Shown here: piece after piece, positions 14,943 to 24,518 of the stretch
Layout of the letters: every line of letters starts with the position of its first letter
Numbering within the stretch: position 1 is the stretch's first letter
Origin: Dyella acidisoli
GTDB lineage: Bacteria > Pseudomonadota > Gammaproteobacteria > Xanthomonadales > Rhodanobacteraceae
Direction of reading: 5' to 3'
Assembly (NCBI RefSeq): GCF_030160295.1
Contig: NZ_BSOB01000017.1
Coordinates: forward strand, 360,575 to 424,574
Length of the DNA: 64,000 nt
The notes under the pieces: model-generated
What the model was told of the DNA's origin: nothing
Database searches by the model: none
What the model saw: the letters and a program-made list of their open reading frames with translations, nothing else
Translations under genes and position numbers: made by a program

Positions 14943-17300
14943 ATGGGGAATTCAGTTTTCTATTTCGACGATTTCTGCCTTAATCCCCTCGCACGGGAGT
15001 TGAGTCGGAACGGTGAATCGATTGCGCTTGCAGCGAGCGCCTTCGATTGTCTGGTGTATCTGATCGAGCATCGAGAACGTCCGGTCGGCAAGGACGAACT
15101 GATTTCAGCGGTGTGGGGACGTGACGACGTCAGCGACAATCTGCTCGCGCAGACCATCGTGCGCTTGCGGCGTTCATTGGGTGATGCCGGCAACGAGCAG
15201 CGTTGTATAAAAACCGTGCCACGTGTCGGCTATCGTTGGATGCTGGATACGCAGGTCGTGTCCCAGGGTTCTACCAAGCAGGCTGCCGCACAGTCGCCAA
15301 CGTCCAACGTTGAAGCGATTAGTGAAGCTACGACGTTGAAGCCTTTGCGCAGCAAACAGGTTCGTCGCCCCCTTCTGGTGGCTTTGCTGGCCACACTCGG
15401 CTTGGCGGTTGCCTACTGGGGTTGGCAGTTCCATCAAGCCAAGCCCGCCGCGACCGCCATGCATTTCGAGCAGGGCACGGCCATCGTGTTGCCTGCCGTG
15501 GTGAATGCATCAGCAGATTGGAGCTGGCTGCGCCTTGGCTTGATGGACATGCTCTCAAGCCGATTGCGGGAAGCCAATGTTCCGACGGAGAACAGTCGCA
15601 ACGTGCTCAACCTGCTCAATCGGGCCGATGCGGAAGGCGGCGCCAAGCTTTCCTCGTTTGCGCTAGTTGTCACGCCGAACGTGACGTTGTCCGACAATAC
15701 GTGGCATGTTCATCTGGATGCAAAGAGCCGCGAAGGGCGCATCTGGCAGGCAGAATCGTCTTCCGCCAATGTCTTGAGCGCCGCACGTGCGGCGAGCGAT
15801 CTGCTCTTGGCACAGCTTGGCTTCGGTGGAGAATCCAAGCCGGGTTCCGGCACTTCGCGGCAGGAATATCTATTGCGTGTCGAAGCTGCGCAGCTTGCCG
15901 GGCACCCCGATCTTGCGCATGAACTGATCGACAAGGCGCCACCCGATGTGCGCGAAACGCCCGAATTTGCCGTCATCCAAGCCGACTTTCATTGCGACGA
16001 AGGAAAGCTGGAGCCCTGCGAACGAGCGTTGAATGATCTGCTCAAGCAGTTGCCCGCGGACAAGCAACCGTTGCTTCGGGGAAGGGTGCTTACGTCGCTT
16101 TGGTATATCTACTATCGCAAACATCAGTTTGCCGAGGGTGAAGCTGCATTGACCGAGGCGGTGCGTCTTCTACAGGCGCGGAAGGACAACGAGGCCCTGG
16201 CCCTGGCATACCTCGATCGATCGCATCTGGAGTTCTTCGACGGCAAGCCGGACGAAGCCACCGCTGATCTCGGTCTTGCCCGCATCAACTACAAGCTCGC
16301 AGGCGATACCGTGGGGCAGGCGAAAGTGGATACCGCCATGGGGGAGATCGCCATGCGGCGCGGGCAATTTGACCAAGCGCTTTCCCTGGAACAGAGCGCG
16401 TACGAACACTACCAGCGCATGGGCATGCGGCAGCTTCTTTCCACACCGCTGCAGGGCCTGATCATGTCGCACAAGATGCTGTTGCAGTATGCCGACGAAC
16501 TCGAAGCCAGCGACCGCTACTGGCCGTTCGACGAAAAAAACATGGAGTTTTGCGACGACAACGTGCGCAGCGAACTCGTCATACTGCGTGCGTTGGCGCT
16601 GGCCGATAGTGGCCGTACGTCGGATGCAAGCACTTTGCTGCAGCAGTTGAATGCGCAGCCGAAGCCTGACGATGATCCGATCCTGTCAGCTTGGGCGAAT
16701 ATATTGCTGGCCAGGTTTGCCCTGGAGCGCGGCGAAACTCAGGCGGCTCAGGCGTGGATAGCAAAAGCCTTTACGGGATCGGCACTGGATCAGGACGACG
16801 ACCAGCGCGATTACGCCGAGGCGATGCTTACCAAGGTCAATGTCCTGCAGCGTGCCGGCAAGCTCGACGAACTCAAACACACGGTGGCCACTTTGCAAGC
16901 CTGGGTGGGGCATCGCAAAGAACTGGATGATTGGACCGACATTTTCGTCCTGCGCGCCAACGCTGCTCAAGCGTGGAGCGAAGGACGGCGCGAACAAGCA
17001 CTGGAGCAACTGCGGCTCGCTATGATCAAGGCGGACAAGCTTGGCGTGCCCGATCTCATCGTCGGCGTCGGTCAAGCTTATGCGTTGGCTTTGTTGAGTG
17101 CGGGCAACGTGGATCAAGCCGTTGCGATCAGCGGTCGGCTTTCGACATGGAGCAACGTGGATTGGCGTGCGGCGTGGGTGGAGGCGTGCACGTATCGCGC
17201 ACTGGGGCAGATGGATGCGTGGGAGAAACAGCGCAATAAGGCGCAGACGCTTGCGGGGGATCGCATGCAGCTCACGGAGCCGACGTTGTTTTCGTTCTGA
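14943..17300 (+). CDS. CadC/ToxR-like membrane-bound transcriptional regulator with TPR-like periplasmic domain
   Basis: A 785-residue protein. Residues 1-100 form an OmpR/PhoB-type winged helix (CLVYLIEHRERPVGKDELI... IVRLRRSLGD... VPRVGYRW), a single membrane helix follows at about 142-162 (LLVALLATLGLAVAYWGW), and the remaining ~620 residues should be periplasmic. The latter half is rich in helical TPR-like repeats (for example ALAYLDRSHLEFFDGKPDEATADLGLARI split in this region). In CadC and ToxR the periplasmic part senses a stimulus and the cytoplasmic wing activates transcription from the membrane. The signal and targets here are unknown. No two-component partner lies nearby, and the gene stands alone. 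Confidence 0.82.
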   Translation: MGNSVFYFDDFCLNPLARELSRNGESIALAASAFDCLVYLIEHRERPVGKDELISAVWGRDDVSDNLLAQTIVRLRRSLGDAGNEQRCIKTVPRVGYRWMLDTQVVSQGSTKQAAAQSPTSNVEAISEATTLKPLRSKQVRRPLLVALLATLGLAVAYWGWQFHQAKPAATAMHFEQGTAIVLPAVVNASADWSWLRLGLMDMLSSRLREANVPTENSRNVLNLLNRADAEGGAKLSSFALVVTPNVTLSDNTWHVHLDAKSREGRIWQAESSSANVLSAARAASDLLLAQLGFGGESKPGSGTSRQEYLLRVEAAQLAGHPDLAHELIDKAPPDVRETPEFAVIQADFHCDEGKLEPCERALNDLLKQLPADKQPLLRGRVLTSLWYIYYRKHQFAEGEAALTEAVRLLQARKDNEALALAYLDRSHLEFFDGKPDEATADLGLARINYKLAGDTVGQAKVDTAMGEIAMRRGQFDQALSLEQSAYEHYQRMGMRQLLSTPLQGLIMSHKMLLQYADELEASDRYWPFDEKNMEFCDDNVRSELVILRALALADSGRTSDASTLLQQLNAQPKPDDDPILSAWANILLARFALERGETQAAQAWIAKAFTGSALDQDDDQRDYAEAMLTKVNVLQRAGKLDELKHTVATLQAWVGHRKELDDWTDIFVLRANAAQAWSEGRREQALEQLRLAMIKADKLGVPDLIVGVGQAYALALLSAGNVDQAVAISGRLSTWSNVDWRAAWVEACTYRALGQMDAWEKQRNKAQTLAGDRMQLTEPTLFSF

Positions 17301-17821
17301 TTTTTGCGTCCTCTTCACCTTTGGGAGGGGCGCCCGATGAGGGCCGCAAAGGCGCATCACAATCCTTCGACTGTCACTCTGGCCTTCTGTGCGCTTGGAG
17401 TTCGGCCCGATTTGTGCTTGTCTAGCGGACTCTGCCGCCGGCGATAAACGGAAGACGATAGGTGCTGTTGCTGCAAGCGAACCCCTTTCCACGCACAAGT
17501 CAGGCGCTTCCCGTGGGCGGAAGCGAACCGGTCATGCGCGGCAATGGCGCCCCGAGTCGACAAGAAGTGACGCAACGGGTCTATCTATGTGCGCCGGCCG
17601 CGTTTCGGGCTAGGCGACTGGGCGGCCCCGTCGAGAAGGTTCTGATCGCAGCTCCTTGCGGATGGGCTCGGCAGCGACGCATCACGCAGCGCCATCGGCG
17701 CGCCGCAGAGACTGCGAAGGGCCTATCCGGACTGGGTGCTTTGACTGCACTGCCGTCGTGGCAGGCAAAACTATCCTTCGATACGCCGCATTGGCTGCCT
17801 GTCATCAAGCAGCAAGCGCAG
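17301..17821. other. stretch before the transglycosylase-like gene
   Basis: The plus-strand frame of the following gene is open back to 17462, but its translation (many R, A and P residues, no domain) looks non-coding. I see no other gene here. If the true start of the next gene is upstream of 17822, part of this belongs to it. Confidence 0.4.
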
Positions 17822-18676
17822 ATGTATCGTGTGCCGATCATTAGCGGTTTGGGCTTGGCAGCGGGCACTGCCGCGGTAGCGATCGGCATCCATGCCTGGC
17901 ATGCGAGTGCAAACACTCCGCTTGCGGTAAGGCCAGCGAATGTGACGAAGCCGCTGGCCGTGGCTGCACCTGTGCGGCCATCAGTCTCGTTTGCGGACGT
18001 GACCGGCGCAGTGGTGAGCGTGCCCGCGCGGCGAATGGCGCTTACCAAACCGAAGGAATCTTCGACGTCGACACTCGGCCTGGCCAGTGATGGCACCATC
18101 GTCGTCGTAGCGGAACCACGCGCCGTGCATACCGGTGGCTTCGATCTGGACATCACGTCGCCGAGCAGTCTGTGGGTCAAGGCTGGTGCGCGTTATCGCA
18201 TCGATCCGGTATTGATTTATGCCGTGGCGTTGGTGGAAACGCGTGGCACGCAGCCGGATGGTTCCGTGGCGCCCAGCCCCTGGATCGTGCGCATCAATGG
18301 CCATCTGCACAGTGGCTCGCGTGCAGAAACGGAACATGCCATTGAATTGGCGCATCTGCTGGCCGTGCCGGTGCAAGATGTCGGCATCATGCAGGTGTAT
18401 TACCCGGTGCATCGCGACATCGAACCCGATCCCATCGCGCTGCTCAATCCAGCGCGCAACATCGAGATCGGCACGCGCCTGCTGCGCAAGGCCATGGGCG
18501 AAAGCAGCGATCCAGTGCTGCGCATCGGCTACTACCACAGCCATGACGCCACGCTGGCGCGCGGTTACGGGGAGCTGGTGTTGAACGTTTACAAGGAATT
18601 GAAGATGGCGATGGGAAGGTCGCCATCGCGTGCAGTGGCATTGGCGTCGACAAAGACCGCGCAATCGGGTGGGTAG
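17822..18676 (+). CDS. transglycosylase SLT-domain-like protein, membrane-anchored or exported
   Basis: A predicted peptidoglycan-active enzyme. An N-terminal hydrophobic segment (MYRVPIISGLGLAAGTAAVAI split from the ATG at 17822) is followed by a low-complexity linker and a C-terminal lysozyme-like SLT fold. That fold has YRIDPVLIYAVALVETRG, where E in VETRG matches the catalytic glutamate, then GIMQVYYPVH and NPARNIEIGTRLLRKAM. This arrangement is like VirB1/IncW-type specialised transglycosylases. No secretion or conjugation genes lie nearby, so the partner apparatus is unknown. The start is uncertain because the frame is open upstream to 17462. Confidence 0.7.
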   Translation: MYRVPIISGLGLAAGTAAVAIGIHAWHASANTPLAVRPANVTKPLAVAAPVRPSVSFADVTGAVVSVPARRMALTKPKESSTSTLGLASDGTIVVVAEPRAVHTGGFDLDITSPSSLWVKAGARYRIDPVLIYAVALVETRGTQPDGSVAPSPWIVRINGHLHSGSRAETEHAIELAHLLAVPVQDVGIMQVYYPVHRDIEPDPIALLNPARNIEIGTRLLRKAMGESSDPVLRIGYYHSHDATLARGYGELVLNVYKELKMAMGRSPSRAVALASTKTAQSGG

Positions 18677-18700
18677 CAGGCGCACCTATTTCCATTATTC

Positions 18701-18797
18701 CCTCATGGCCGTCATTCCCGCGAAAGCGGGAATCCATTTTCAAACATGCATCAGAACAAAGTGGATTCCCGCTTTCGCGGGAATGACGGCCATGAGG
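18701..18797. repeat. family A inverted repeat
   Basis: The outer arms CCTCATGGCCGTCATTCCCG and CGGGAATGACGGCCATGAGG are perfect, and each contains the inner palindrome TTCCCGCGAAAGCGGGAA. The element lies between two convergent genes (transglycosylase-like and ROK), where it may act as a bidirectional transcription end. Confidence 0.85.
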
Positions 18798-18874
18798 TAA
18801 AGTGAATGCTTCGGCAAACCTCTCTGGTGCTTAGAGGCTAACGTCTTGCGTCGCTGAGGCAGAGCGCTCGTCTG

Positions 18875-20041
18875 TCAACGGAAAAAGCACTCCTTGAACG
18901 GAAGCGTGGCGGCACCCGTTGCCACCGCATCGAACGGTGTCTGCGCGTACATCATGCGAGGCACAGGGCGTGCGTGGCCGCGCCGCGATACGTTGTCGAT
19001 CTCGATATGTGGAATAAGCCGATTCGCGAGATCCTCCGGAATTCTTCCGCCGAACACGATGGCCTGCGGATCGAGAATGGCGACAACAGCCGAGGTGATC
19101 ACCGACAAGCCGGGTGTTACGCGCTTGATCCACTGTTCGATGGCTGGCCAACTCGGGTCATAGTTATCGACCATCGATTGGATATCGGGCAGGCTCAAGC
19201 CATCCTCGTTCAACAGCGTGCGCAGCGTTTCCAGTGCGGCGCGCTCCAGTCCCAGCCGAGGCAGCATGCCGGCGAATTCGCCGGTGTTGCCGTGGGCGCC
19301 ACGTATGCAACGGCCATTCATCACCACGCCGCCGCCGAAACCGTGGCCAAAATAGAAATAAGCAAAGTCGCGATAGTGGCGACCAAGGCCGTGCAGGCTT
19401 TCGCCGATGGCCGCAACGCTGCCATCGTTGTCCAGCCATACCGGATGATCTAGCGCATCGGCAAAAAGCGCATCCAGTTCCACCAGGGCGAGCTCGTCCA
19501 GCGGCGAAGGCGGATTGACCTTGGCACCGTCGCCGATGAAAAAGCCAGTCATGCCGATGCCGACGCCGAACAGGCGGCGCTCATTGACGCGAGCCTTGCG
19601 CAACAGGCGTTCGACCAGCGTACGCACGCGCCGTAGCAACGCGGCGCGGCTGAGCGCCGGCATCGGCTCGCTATGGTGAGCGAGTACGTTGCCAGCAAAG
19701 TCCATCAACGCCAATGCAATGGAATCGGTGGTAATCGACACGCCCACTGCATAGGCATAGTTGGCACGCAGGCTAACCGCCATGGCAGGCTTGCCGCGGC
19801 CTTCCTGTGGCACCGCTTCGCCGAATTGCAGCATACCGCGCTCGACGAGTTCATCCACCAGACGCATCACCGATTGCGCGGTAAGGCCGGTGGCGCGTCC
19901 CAGTTCTGCTCGTGTGGTGGTGCCGCTTTTGCGGACGAGATCCAGAAGATCTCGCTCGTTGGCGGACACCATGACCTCGGCGTCATCGCCGCGTAGAAAA
20001 CCCGAATGTAATTCGCCTGCAAACGGAATGGGGGCCGACAT
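18875..20041 (-). CDS. ROK-family transcriptional regulator
   Basis: A NagC/Mlc/XylR-type regulator of 388 residues. The N-terminal winged HTH is at about 27-85 (LLDLVRKSGTTTRAELGRATGLTAQSVMRLVDELVERGML). It is followed by a ROK sugar-kinase fold with an ATPase-like motif (WLDNDGSVAAIGE), FYFGHGFGGGVVMNG and RGAHGNTGEFAGMLP. Family members repress sugar-uptake genes and are released by a sugar or sugar phosphate. The usual cysteine-rich zinc motif is not evident, which is common in this branch. It lies last in the TonB receptor - phosphodiester glycosidase - ROK gene order and is the probable local regulator. M24 is an alternative start. Confidence 0.85.
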   Translation of the reverse strand: MSAPIPFAGELHSGFLRGDDAEVMVSANERDLLDLVRKSGTTTRAELGRATGLTAQSVMRLVDELVERGMLQFGEAVPQEGRGKPAMAVSLRANYAYAVGVSITTDSIALALMDFAGNVLAHHSEPMPALSRAALLRRVRTLVERLLRKARVNERRLFGVGIGMTGFFIGDGAKVNPPSPLDELALVELDALFADALDHPVWLDNDGSVAAIGESLHGLGRHYRDFAYFYFGHGFGGGVVMNGRCIRGAHGNTGEFAGMLPRLGLERAALETLRTLLNEDGLSLPDIQSMVDNYDPSWPAIEQWIKRVTPGLSVITSAVVAILDPQAIVFGGRIPEDLANRLIPHIEIDNVSRRGHARPVPRMMYAQTPFDAVATGAATLPFKECFFR

Positions 20042-20089
20042 AGGCTCTTATGCAGTTCAACGATGGGTCAATTATGTCACTGTGCGTTG

Positions 20090-20105
20090 CGAAATCCTCA
20101 TTTCG
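20090..20105. promoter_or_regulatory. candidate operator upstream of the ROK regulator gene
   Basis: CGAAAT-CCTC-ATTTCG is a perfect inverted repeat 49-64 bases upstream of the ROK start. Its position suggests autoregulation, but nothing else supports this. Confidence 0.3.
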
Positions 20106-20165
20106 ACTTGTTGACACAGTTGTCCCAAGTCGCCAATCCATTAGCGCAAATTGTTGATGGGAACG

Positions 20166-21431
20166 TCACGGGGACACCCCGATGCGCAGCCCCAAATGAT
20201 TGCCTACCGGGCGTTCCCGACCTGGAATGCCGGTATGGATGGGGCTGTTGGCGATCTCCAGTTTGCCTTGTTGCCGCAACACCATGGTGGACGAGCCGCC
20301 GCCGTCCATATTGATGGCCGAATCCGCACCCAGTTGCCGCATCAGCTCAGTCAGCTCGGGCAACGTCATGCCTTCGCTGTAATGCGGTTGACGCCCATCC
20401 ACCACAATCCACCACATCTTTCGCCGCGCCTTGTCCAATGCAATGGCCGTACGCGGCTCGGTGTCGTAGTAGTAATCGTGACGCTTGCTTTCCAGCGGTA
20501 GCACCTTGCCGTGAATCATGAGTACGGGACCTGCACCGACGGCATCTGTGGTTTGCCTGGGGCAATGTGAAGTGGTGATCTGCACGTCACGCGCGTGGAT
20601 GCACACGGCGCCGTTCGAGCGCGGATCAGGACTGGCGTAATCCGAGTCCAGGTGTCCATGCGCCATCGACACGCCATCCACGACTACTCCTTGGCCGAGC
20701 GCGGGTACGTATGCCTTATCCAGCAAATGCCCGCCATCGAATGGACGGAAATACGTGGCATTGATGGCGGCATCCAGGTGTTCGCGCTCTACAAATGCAG
20801 TCGTCTTTTCCGCAACGAATTCGTTGCCATCCTTCGGTGTGCCCGAGTTGACGACAAAGGCGAGGCCCGGCGTGTCCAGATCGATCTCCAGAACATGGAC
20901 CATCATCGGCCGCGGTTGCGCTATGTGCTGGTGCCAATAGCGCAGGCCTGGCTGGAGCGTGATGGGCGAGTTGTTGCCCTCGGGCCGCTGCAACATGGGT
21001 TGAACCAGCACGCGTGCTTCTGCAGAAGCGTTGTGGATCAACGCCTGCACCTCATCCAGCAAGGATGGAGCAACTTGCAGCAGCAGATGCGGTGCGGGCT
21101 GCACGCTTAGCGCATCGGCCAATGGCACGCAGTCTGTGCTGGCCTGGCACGGTGTATCTGCGTAATTCGTTGCGGCGTAGAGGTTGCCATCCGAGCCTTT
21201 GCGCACAGACAAGATCATGAATGGAATTTTCTTGTGGGCGCATTGCTGCAGCGCGCCCAGTACGTCGTTGGGTCGCATGTCCCAGCACGTGGAACTGGCT
21301 ACGACGGGAATCACGCTTGCAGATGCGTCGGATGTGGTCGGTTGCGATTCGCTTGCATGCGTGGTGCTCATCACAAGGGCAGTCGCTACGCATGCATGCA
21401 GCAGAGTGCGAACAGGAAGCTTAAAGGACAT
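20166..21431 (-). CDS. phosphodiester glycosidase (NAGPA/DUF2233) family protein, exported
   Basis: A secreted protein of about 421 residues with a signal peptide (MSFKLPVRTLLHACVATALV..., probably cut after THA). The C-terminal part holds the phosphodiester glycosidase fold: AINATYF, KRHDYYYDTEPRTAIALDK and the hallmark INMDGGGSSTMVLRQ. The eukaryotic relative removes N-acetylglucosamine from mannose-6-phosphate diesters. Bacterial members are thought to act on sugar-1-phosphodiester bonds in glycans. The ATG overlaps the 3' end of the TonB receptor gene by 11 bases (frame-shifted ATG inside VTYVL-stop), so the two are translated together. It probably processes a phosphodiester-linked glycan before or after import. 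Confidence 0.82.
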   Translation of the reverse strand: MSFKLPVRTLLHACVATALVMSTTHASESQPTTSDASASVIPVVASSTCWDMRPNDVLGALQQCAHKKIPFMILSVRKGSDGNLYAATNYADTPCQASTDCVPLADALSVQPAPHLLLQVAPSLLDEVQALIHNASAEARVLVQPMLQRPEGNNSPITLQPGLRYWHQHIAQPRPMMVHVLEIDLDTPGLAFVVNSGTPKDGNEFVAEKTTAFVEREHLDAAINATYFRPFDGGHLLDKAYVPALGQGVVVDGVSMAHGHLDSDYASPDPRSNGAVCIHARDVQITTSHCPRQTTDAVGAGPVLMIHGKVLPLESKRHDYYYDTEPRTAIALDKARRKMWWIVVDGRQPHYSEGMTLPELTELMRQLGADSAINMDGGGSSTMVLRQQGKLEIANSPIHTGIPGRERPVGNHLGLRIGVSP

Positions 21432-24180
21432 AGGTGACCCCCACGTAATAAGCGCGGCCATTGTCCAGTTGTTCCTTGATCAAGCTCTGATCCGGGCCAA
21501 GCACGCGAGTGGGGCGTGCGTTGGTGAGGTTCTTGCCTTGCAGCAGGAAGCTGACGTGCGAGTTGTAGATGTAGCGAAGCTGTGCATCATAGGTTTGCGT
21601 TTGCGCGTAATAGATGTCGTTCACCGGATTGTCCGTGGCGAAACTGATCGGCATCTTGCCGGTGTGATTCGCGCTGATCTGGGCGCTGAATGGTCCCTGG
21701 TTGTAGAGCAGCGACGCATTGAGGAGGTGCTTGGCGGCGCCGACCAGCATCGGCAATTGACGCTGGCTGCCGTCGTTCATCCGAATCATTGGGCCATCCA
21801 TGTCCAGCAAAGTGGCATTGAAGCTGGCGCCGAAATGGCTCAGCACACCCGGCAGAAAATCGAAATGCAATTTGGTTGCGCCGAACTCCAGTCCCTTCAC
21901 TTTGGCGGTGGTGGCATTCTGCGCCTGGGTGGTTGTTACCAAGTACGTGCCGGTCAAGCCGTCGGGATTAACCTCGGAGGCGGTGGTCGTCAGGTTAACG
22001 ATTTCGTGCTGGATACGTTTCTGGAATGCGGCAAGCGAAAACATCGCGTCGCTGGCCGGATACCATTCCAGCGACAAGTCGTAGTTGGTGGACTTGCGCG
22101 GCACCAGGTTCGGATTGCTGATAGTTTGCGAAATGGTGTTGCCGGCCAGGCTCACGGTGGGTGCACTGTTCTGTCCCAGCGCAGCATACGAAGCACGCGC
22201 CAACGTCTGGTTTGCACCTGCACGCAAAATCAGATCAGGTTCCAGGTTGTAGGCAAGGATCGCCGAAGGCAGCAACTTGCCGTAGTGGTGAACATTGTCG
22301 AGCTTGGCGAAGTTAGTGAGGCTGCTGATCGGATTCGGCTGCGTGTTTTGCACGTCTTGCGACGTGTCTTCATAACGCAACCCGACGATGCCCATGAAGT
22401 CACCCTGGCGATAACCCGTCATGGCGTAGCCGCTGGTAGTGGCTTCCTTGATGTTGAAATCGCTGATGGCGCTGGTGCGCGTGTTGGTAGCCACTGGCGC
22501 GTAAAGGTTAGGGTGATCCAGGAAGTACTGCGTCACCTTGGCTGGATCGATGAGCAGCATGTTCTGGCCGTTGCCATCGTAGGGCTGGAAATAAGTGTCT
22601 TCCGTGCCGATGGTCCCAAGCGACACAGACGAAGTGGGGGCATAGCCGATCTGGTTGAGATCGTAACGTTGCTGCAGATTGCGGTACTGCACGCCGGCTT
22701 TGTAACCCCAGCCTTCGGAATCTTCTTGCAAGTTGTGGTTGAAGTCAGCCTTCAGTGTGACCAATCCCGACTTGCTGCGTTCGAGCGCATTCATATAGCT
22801 GGTCTGCAGATAGTTCGCCGGATTCATGTAATAACTCGCGTTGCTCGGTGTGAACAGCGCGACGCTGCCGGGCGAGGCGTCGTAGTTGAATCCGAGATTG
22901 GATGATGTCGCGCTGGTAAAGACATCCTCCTGGGTGGATTGCTTGTAGTTGCCGACCGCGTAGTTGGCAGTCACGTCGAGCTGGTCGCGTTCATCGGGTT
23001 CGAAACTGCTGCCGAGTTCCACATATTTGATCTGGCGAACCTGATCGTAATGATCGAAGTCGACCTGCGCTGCGCCTTTAGCGAAGCTGCCTGTGGTGTC
23101 GGAAGTGAGTGTGGCCGGACCTACGCGTGCCAGGAACTGCGAACGGCGGAATTCATTGTTTTCGTGCTGGAAAAAACCCCCGGTGACGTGTGCTTGCAGA
23201 TTTTCATGGTTGTCGTACTCGAACTTGCCGAGCACGCCTTCGCGTTGCCGCACGTTGTCGTAAGTGAGCCAGCGGTGACGATCAGGAACGGCCACCAGGC
23301 CATCGACGTCGTTGCTGGGCGTCAGCGTGGAGCCAGTGCCTGCTTTGTTCTGACCCAGCGAGGAAAGCTTCTGCGTGCCGCCGGTGTAGTTGTAATACCC
23401 ATCGCTATCCATCGCCGTATCGAGCGAAGACGAATCGCGACGGTAATAGCTGGTCGACAGAATGAAGCCGAATTGATGCTGGCTACCGAACGTATCGCTG
23501 ATCGTATTCTCGATTTGTCCGGATGGACCAGAATGGGCAACGACACGCGAATTGTCCCAATGTGCGTAATCGGCGCGACCCGATATGAATAACCCGGGAT
23601 GATCGAAGGCGCTGCGCGTGCGCAGGTTCACCACGCCACCGATCGCATCGGCAGGCATGTCGGCCGTCACGGCCTTGTAGACGCTGACGTGTTGCGCAAG
23701 TGAAGCGGGCAACACGTCCAGCGATACGTTGCGCGTGGTGGTTTCCGTGGAGGGCAGGGCGACACCATCCACCATCACCGAGTTGTAGTCGGGATTGAGG
23801 CCGCGCAGATTGAGGAACTGCGCTTCGCCACGCCCGTTGTTGATGGTCATCGCCACACCGGGAATGCGCTGCACGGCTTCGCCAAGACCAAAATCTGGAA
23901 CCGAACCGATTTCATCGGCGGAAATCCCATCGGAGATCACCGACAGCGAACGCTTTTCGGCGATCGCTTTTTCCACGGACAGTGTTTTGCCAGTGACTTG
24001 TATGGCATCCAAGGTCTTGGCCGCTGTGCTCGCGGTGTCGGGCTTGTTGGAGTCCACGCTGTTGACGGGCGGTGGTGTGGACTGTGCGAAGGCTTGGCCC
24101 ATCGCCAAAGTCAGGCTGGTTAATGCAATAAGCGATACGTAGCGTGCGTTGCCGCCGCGCATCTTCGGTTGGTGCTTCAT
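21421..24180 (-). CDS. TonB-dependent receptor, Xanthomonas/Caulobacter type
   Basis: An outer-membrane receptor of 919 residues with a signal peptide (cut after GQAFA). The plug domain is at about 70-190 (VISDGISADEIGSVPDFGLGEAVQRIPGVAM begins it; LNLRGLNPDYNSVMVDG follows), and the 22-strand barrel ends in the aromatic-type C-terminus YYVGVTYVL. The plug sequence and length are those of receptors that import carbohydrate in Xanthomonadales and Caulobacterales (TIGR01782-like). The coupled phosphodiester glycosidase and ROK regulator support glycan uptake rather than siderophore uptake. It is first in its operon. A candidate palindromic operator lies about 55 bases upstream. Confidence 0.88.
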   Translation of the reverse strand: MKHQPKMRGGNARYVSLIALTSLTLAMGQAFAQSTPPPVNSVDSNKPDTASTAAKTLDAIQVTGKTLSVEKAIAEKRSLSVISDGISADEIGSVPDFGLGEAVQRIPGVAMTINNGRGEAQFLNLRGLNPDYNSVMVDGVALPSTETTTRNVSLDVLPASLAQHVSVYKAVTADMPADAIGGVVNLRTRSAFDHPGLFISGRADYAHWDNSRVVAHSGPSGQIENTISDTFGSQHQFGFILSTSYYRRDSSSLDTAMDSDGYYNYTGGTQKLSSLGQNKAGTGSTLTPSNDVDGLVAVPDRHRWLTYDNVRQREGVLGKFEYDNHENLQAHVTGGFFQHENNEFRRSQFLARVGPATLTSDTTGSFAKGAAQVDFDHYDQVRQIKYVELGSSFEPDERDQLDVTANYAVGNYKQSTQEDVFTSATSSNLGFNYDASPGSVALFTPSNASYYMNPANYLQTSYMNALERSKSGLVTLKADFNHNLQEDSEGWGYKAGVQYRNLQQRYDLNQIGYAPTSSVSLGTIGTEDTYFQPYDGNGQNMLLIDPAKVTQYFLDHPNLYAPVATNTRTSAISDFNIKEATTSGYAMTGYRQGDFMGIVGLRYEDTSQDVQNTQPNPISSLTNFAKLDNVHHYGKLLPSAILAYNLEPDLILRAGANQTLARASYAALGQNSAPTVSLAGNTISQTISNPNLVPRKSTNYDLSLEWYPASDAMFSLAAFQKRIQHEIVNLTTTASEVNPDGLTGTYLVTTTQAQNATTAKVKGLEFGATKLHFDFLPGVLSHFGASFNATLLDMDGPMIRMNDGSQRQLPMLVGAAKHLLNASLLYNQGPFSAQISANHTGKMPISFATDNPVNDIYYAQTQTYDAQLRYIYNSHVSFLLQGKNLTNARPTRVLGPDQSLIKEQLDNGRAYYVGVTYVL

Positions 24181-24235
24181 GAAAGCGGTTTCCTCTTCAA
24201 GCGTCGCGCCCCCCTGTGGGCGTGCGTGCCGTACA

Positions 24236-24262
24236 AATTAATCACTATGTGTGAATTAAATT
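24236..24262. promoter_or_regulatory. candidate ROK operator upstream of the TonB receptor
   Basis: AT-rich imperfect dyad with half-sites TTAATCAC and GTGAATTAA separated by TATGT, in an otherwise GC-rich region. It lies 56-82 bases before the receptor start. NagC/Mlc-type operators are AT-rich dyads of this general shape, so it could be the site of the ROK protein of this locus. This is inference. Confidence 0.4.
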
Positions 24263-24363
24263 TGACAGAGGGCACGCGGCATCACGCGATGCGATGTTGC
24301 GAGCAGATGAGGAGTTATTTCGGGACGCAGCCTGGAAGGAAATGACAGTGTGGCTATGCAGAG

Positions 24364-24518
24364 TTCCCTCCCTTGCTTGCAGAGGAGGGTTAGGGTGGGG
24401 TGACGCGAGCAAAGCTCGCGTTGGCTATGCCGCAATAACTGCTAGACACGATTGAACATCGTCGCGATGTTTGCTTCACCCCACCCCAACCCTCCCCTAC
24501 TGAACGTAGGGGAGGGAG
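24364..24518. repeat. family B inverted repeat (long spacer)
   Basis: The outer segments (CCCTCCCTTGCTTGCAGAGG... GGTTAGGGTGGGGTGA) and (TCACCCCACCCCAACCCTCC... GTAGGGGAGGGA) are inverted copies. The spacer contains the hairpin CGCGAGCAAAGCTCGCG. Confidence 0.8.

Noticed and set aside
21184..22905. A 573-codon open frame on the plus strand, antisense to the TonB receptor
   Set aside because: It lies fully inside a gene with clear family motifs, has no recognisable domain, and long antisense frames are expected in GC-rich coding DNA. The same holds for 11822-13102, 25089-26096, 4577-5692, 57277-58377 and 62746-63942.
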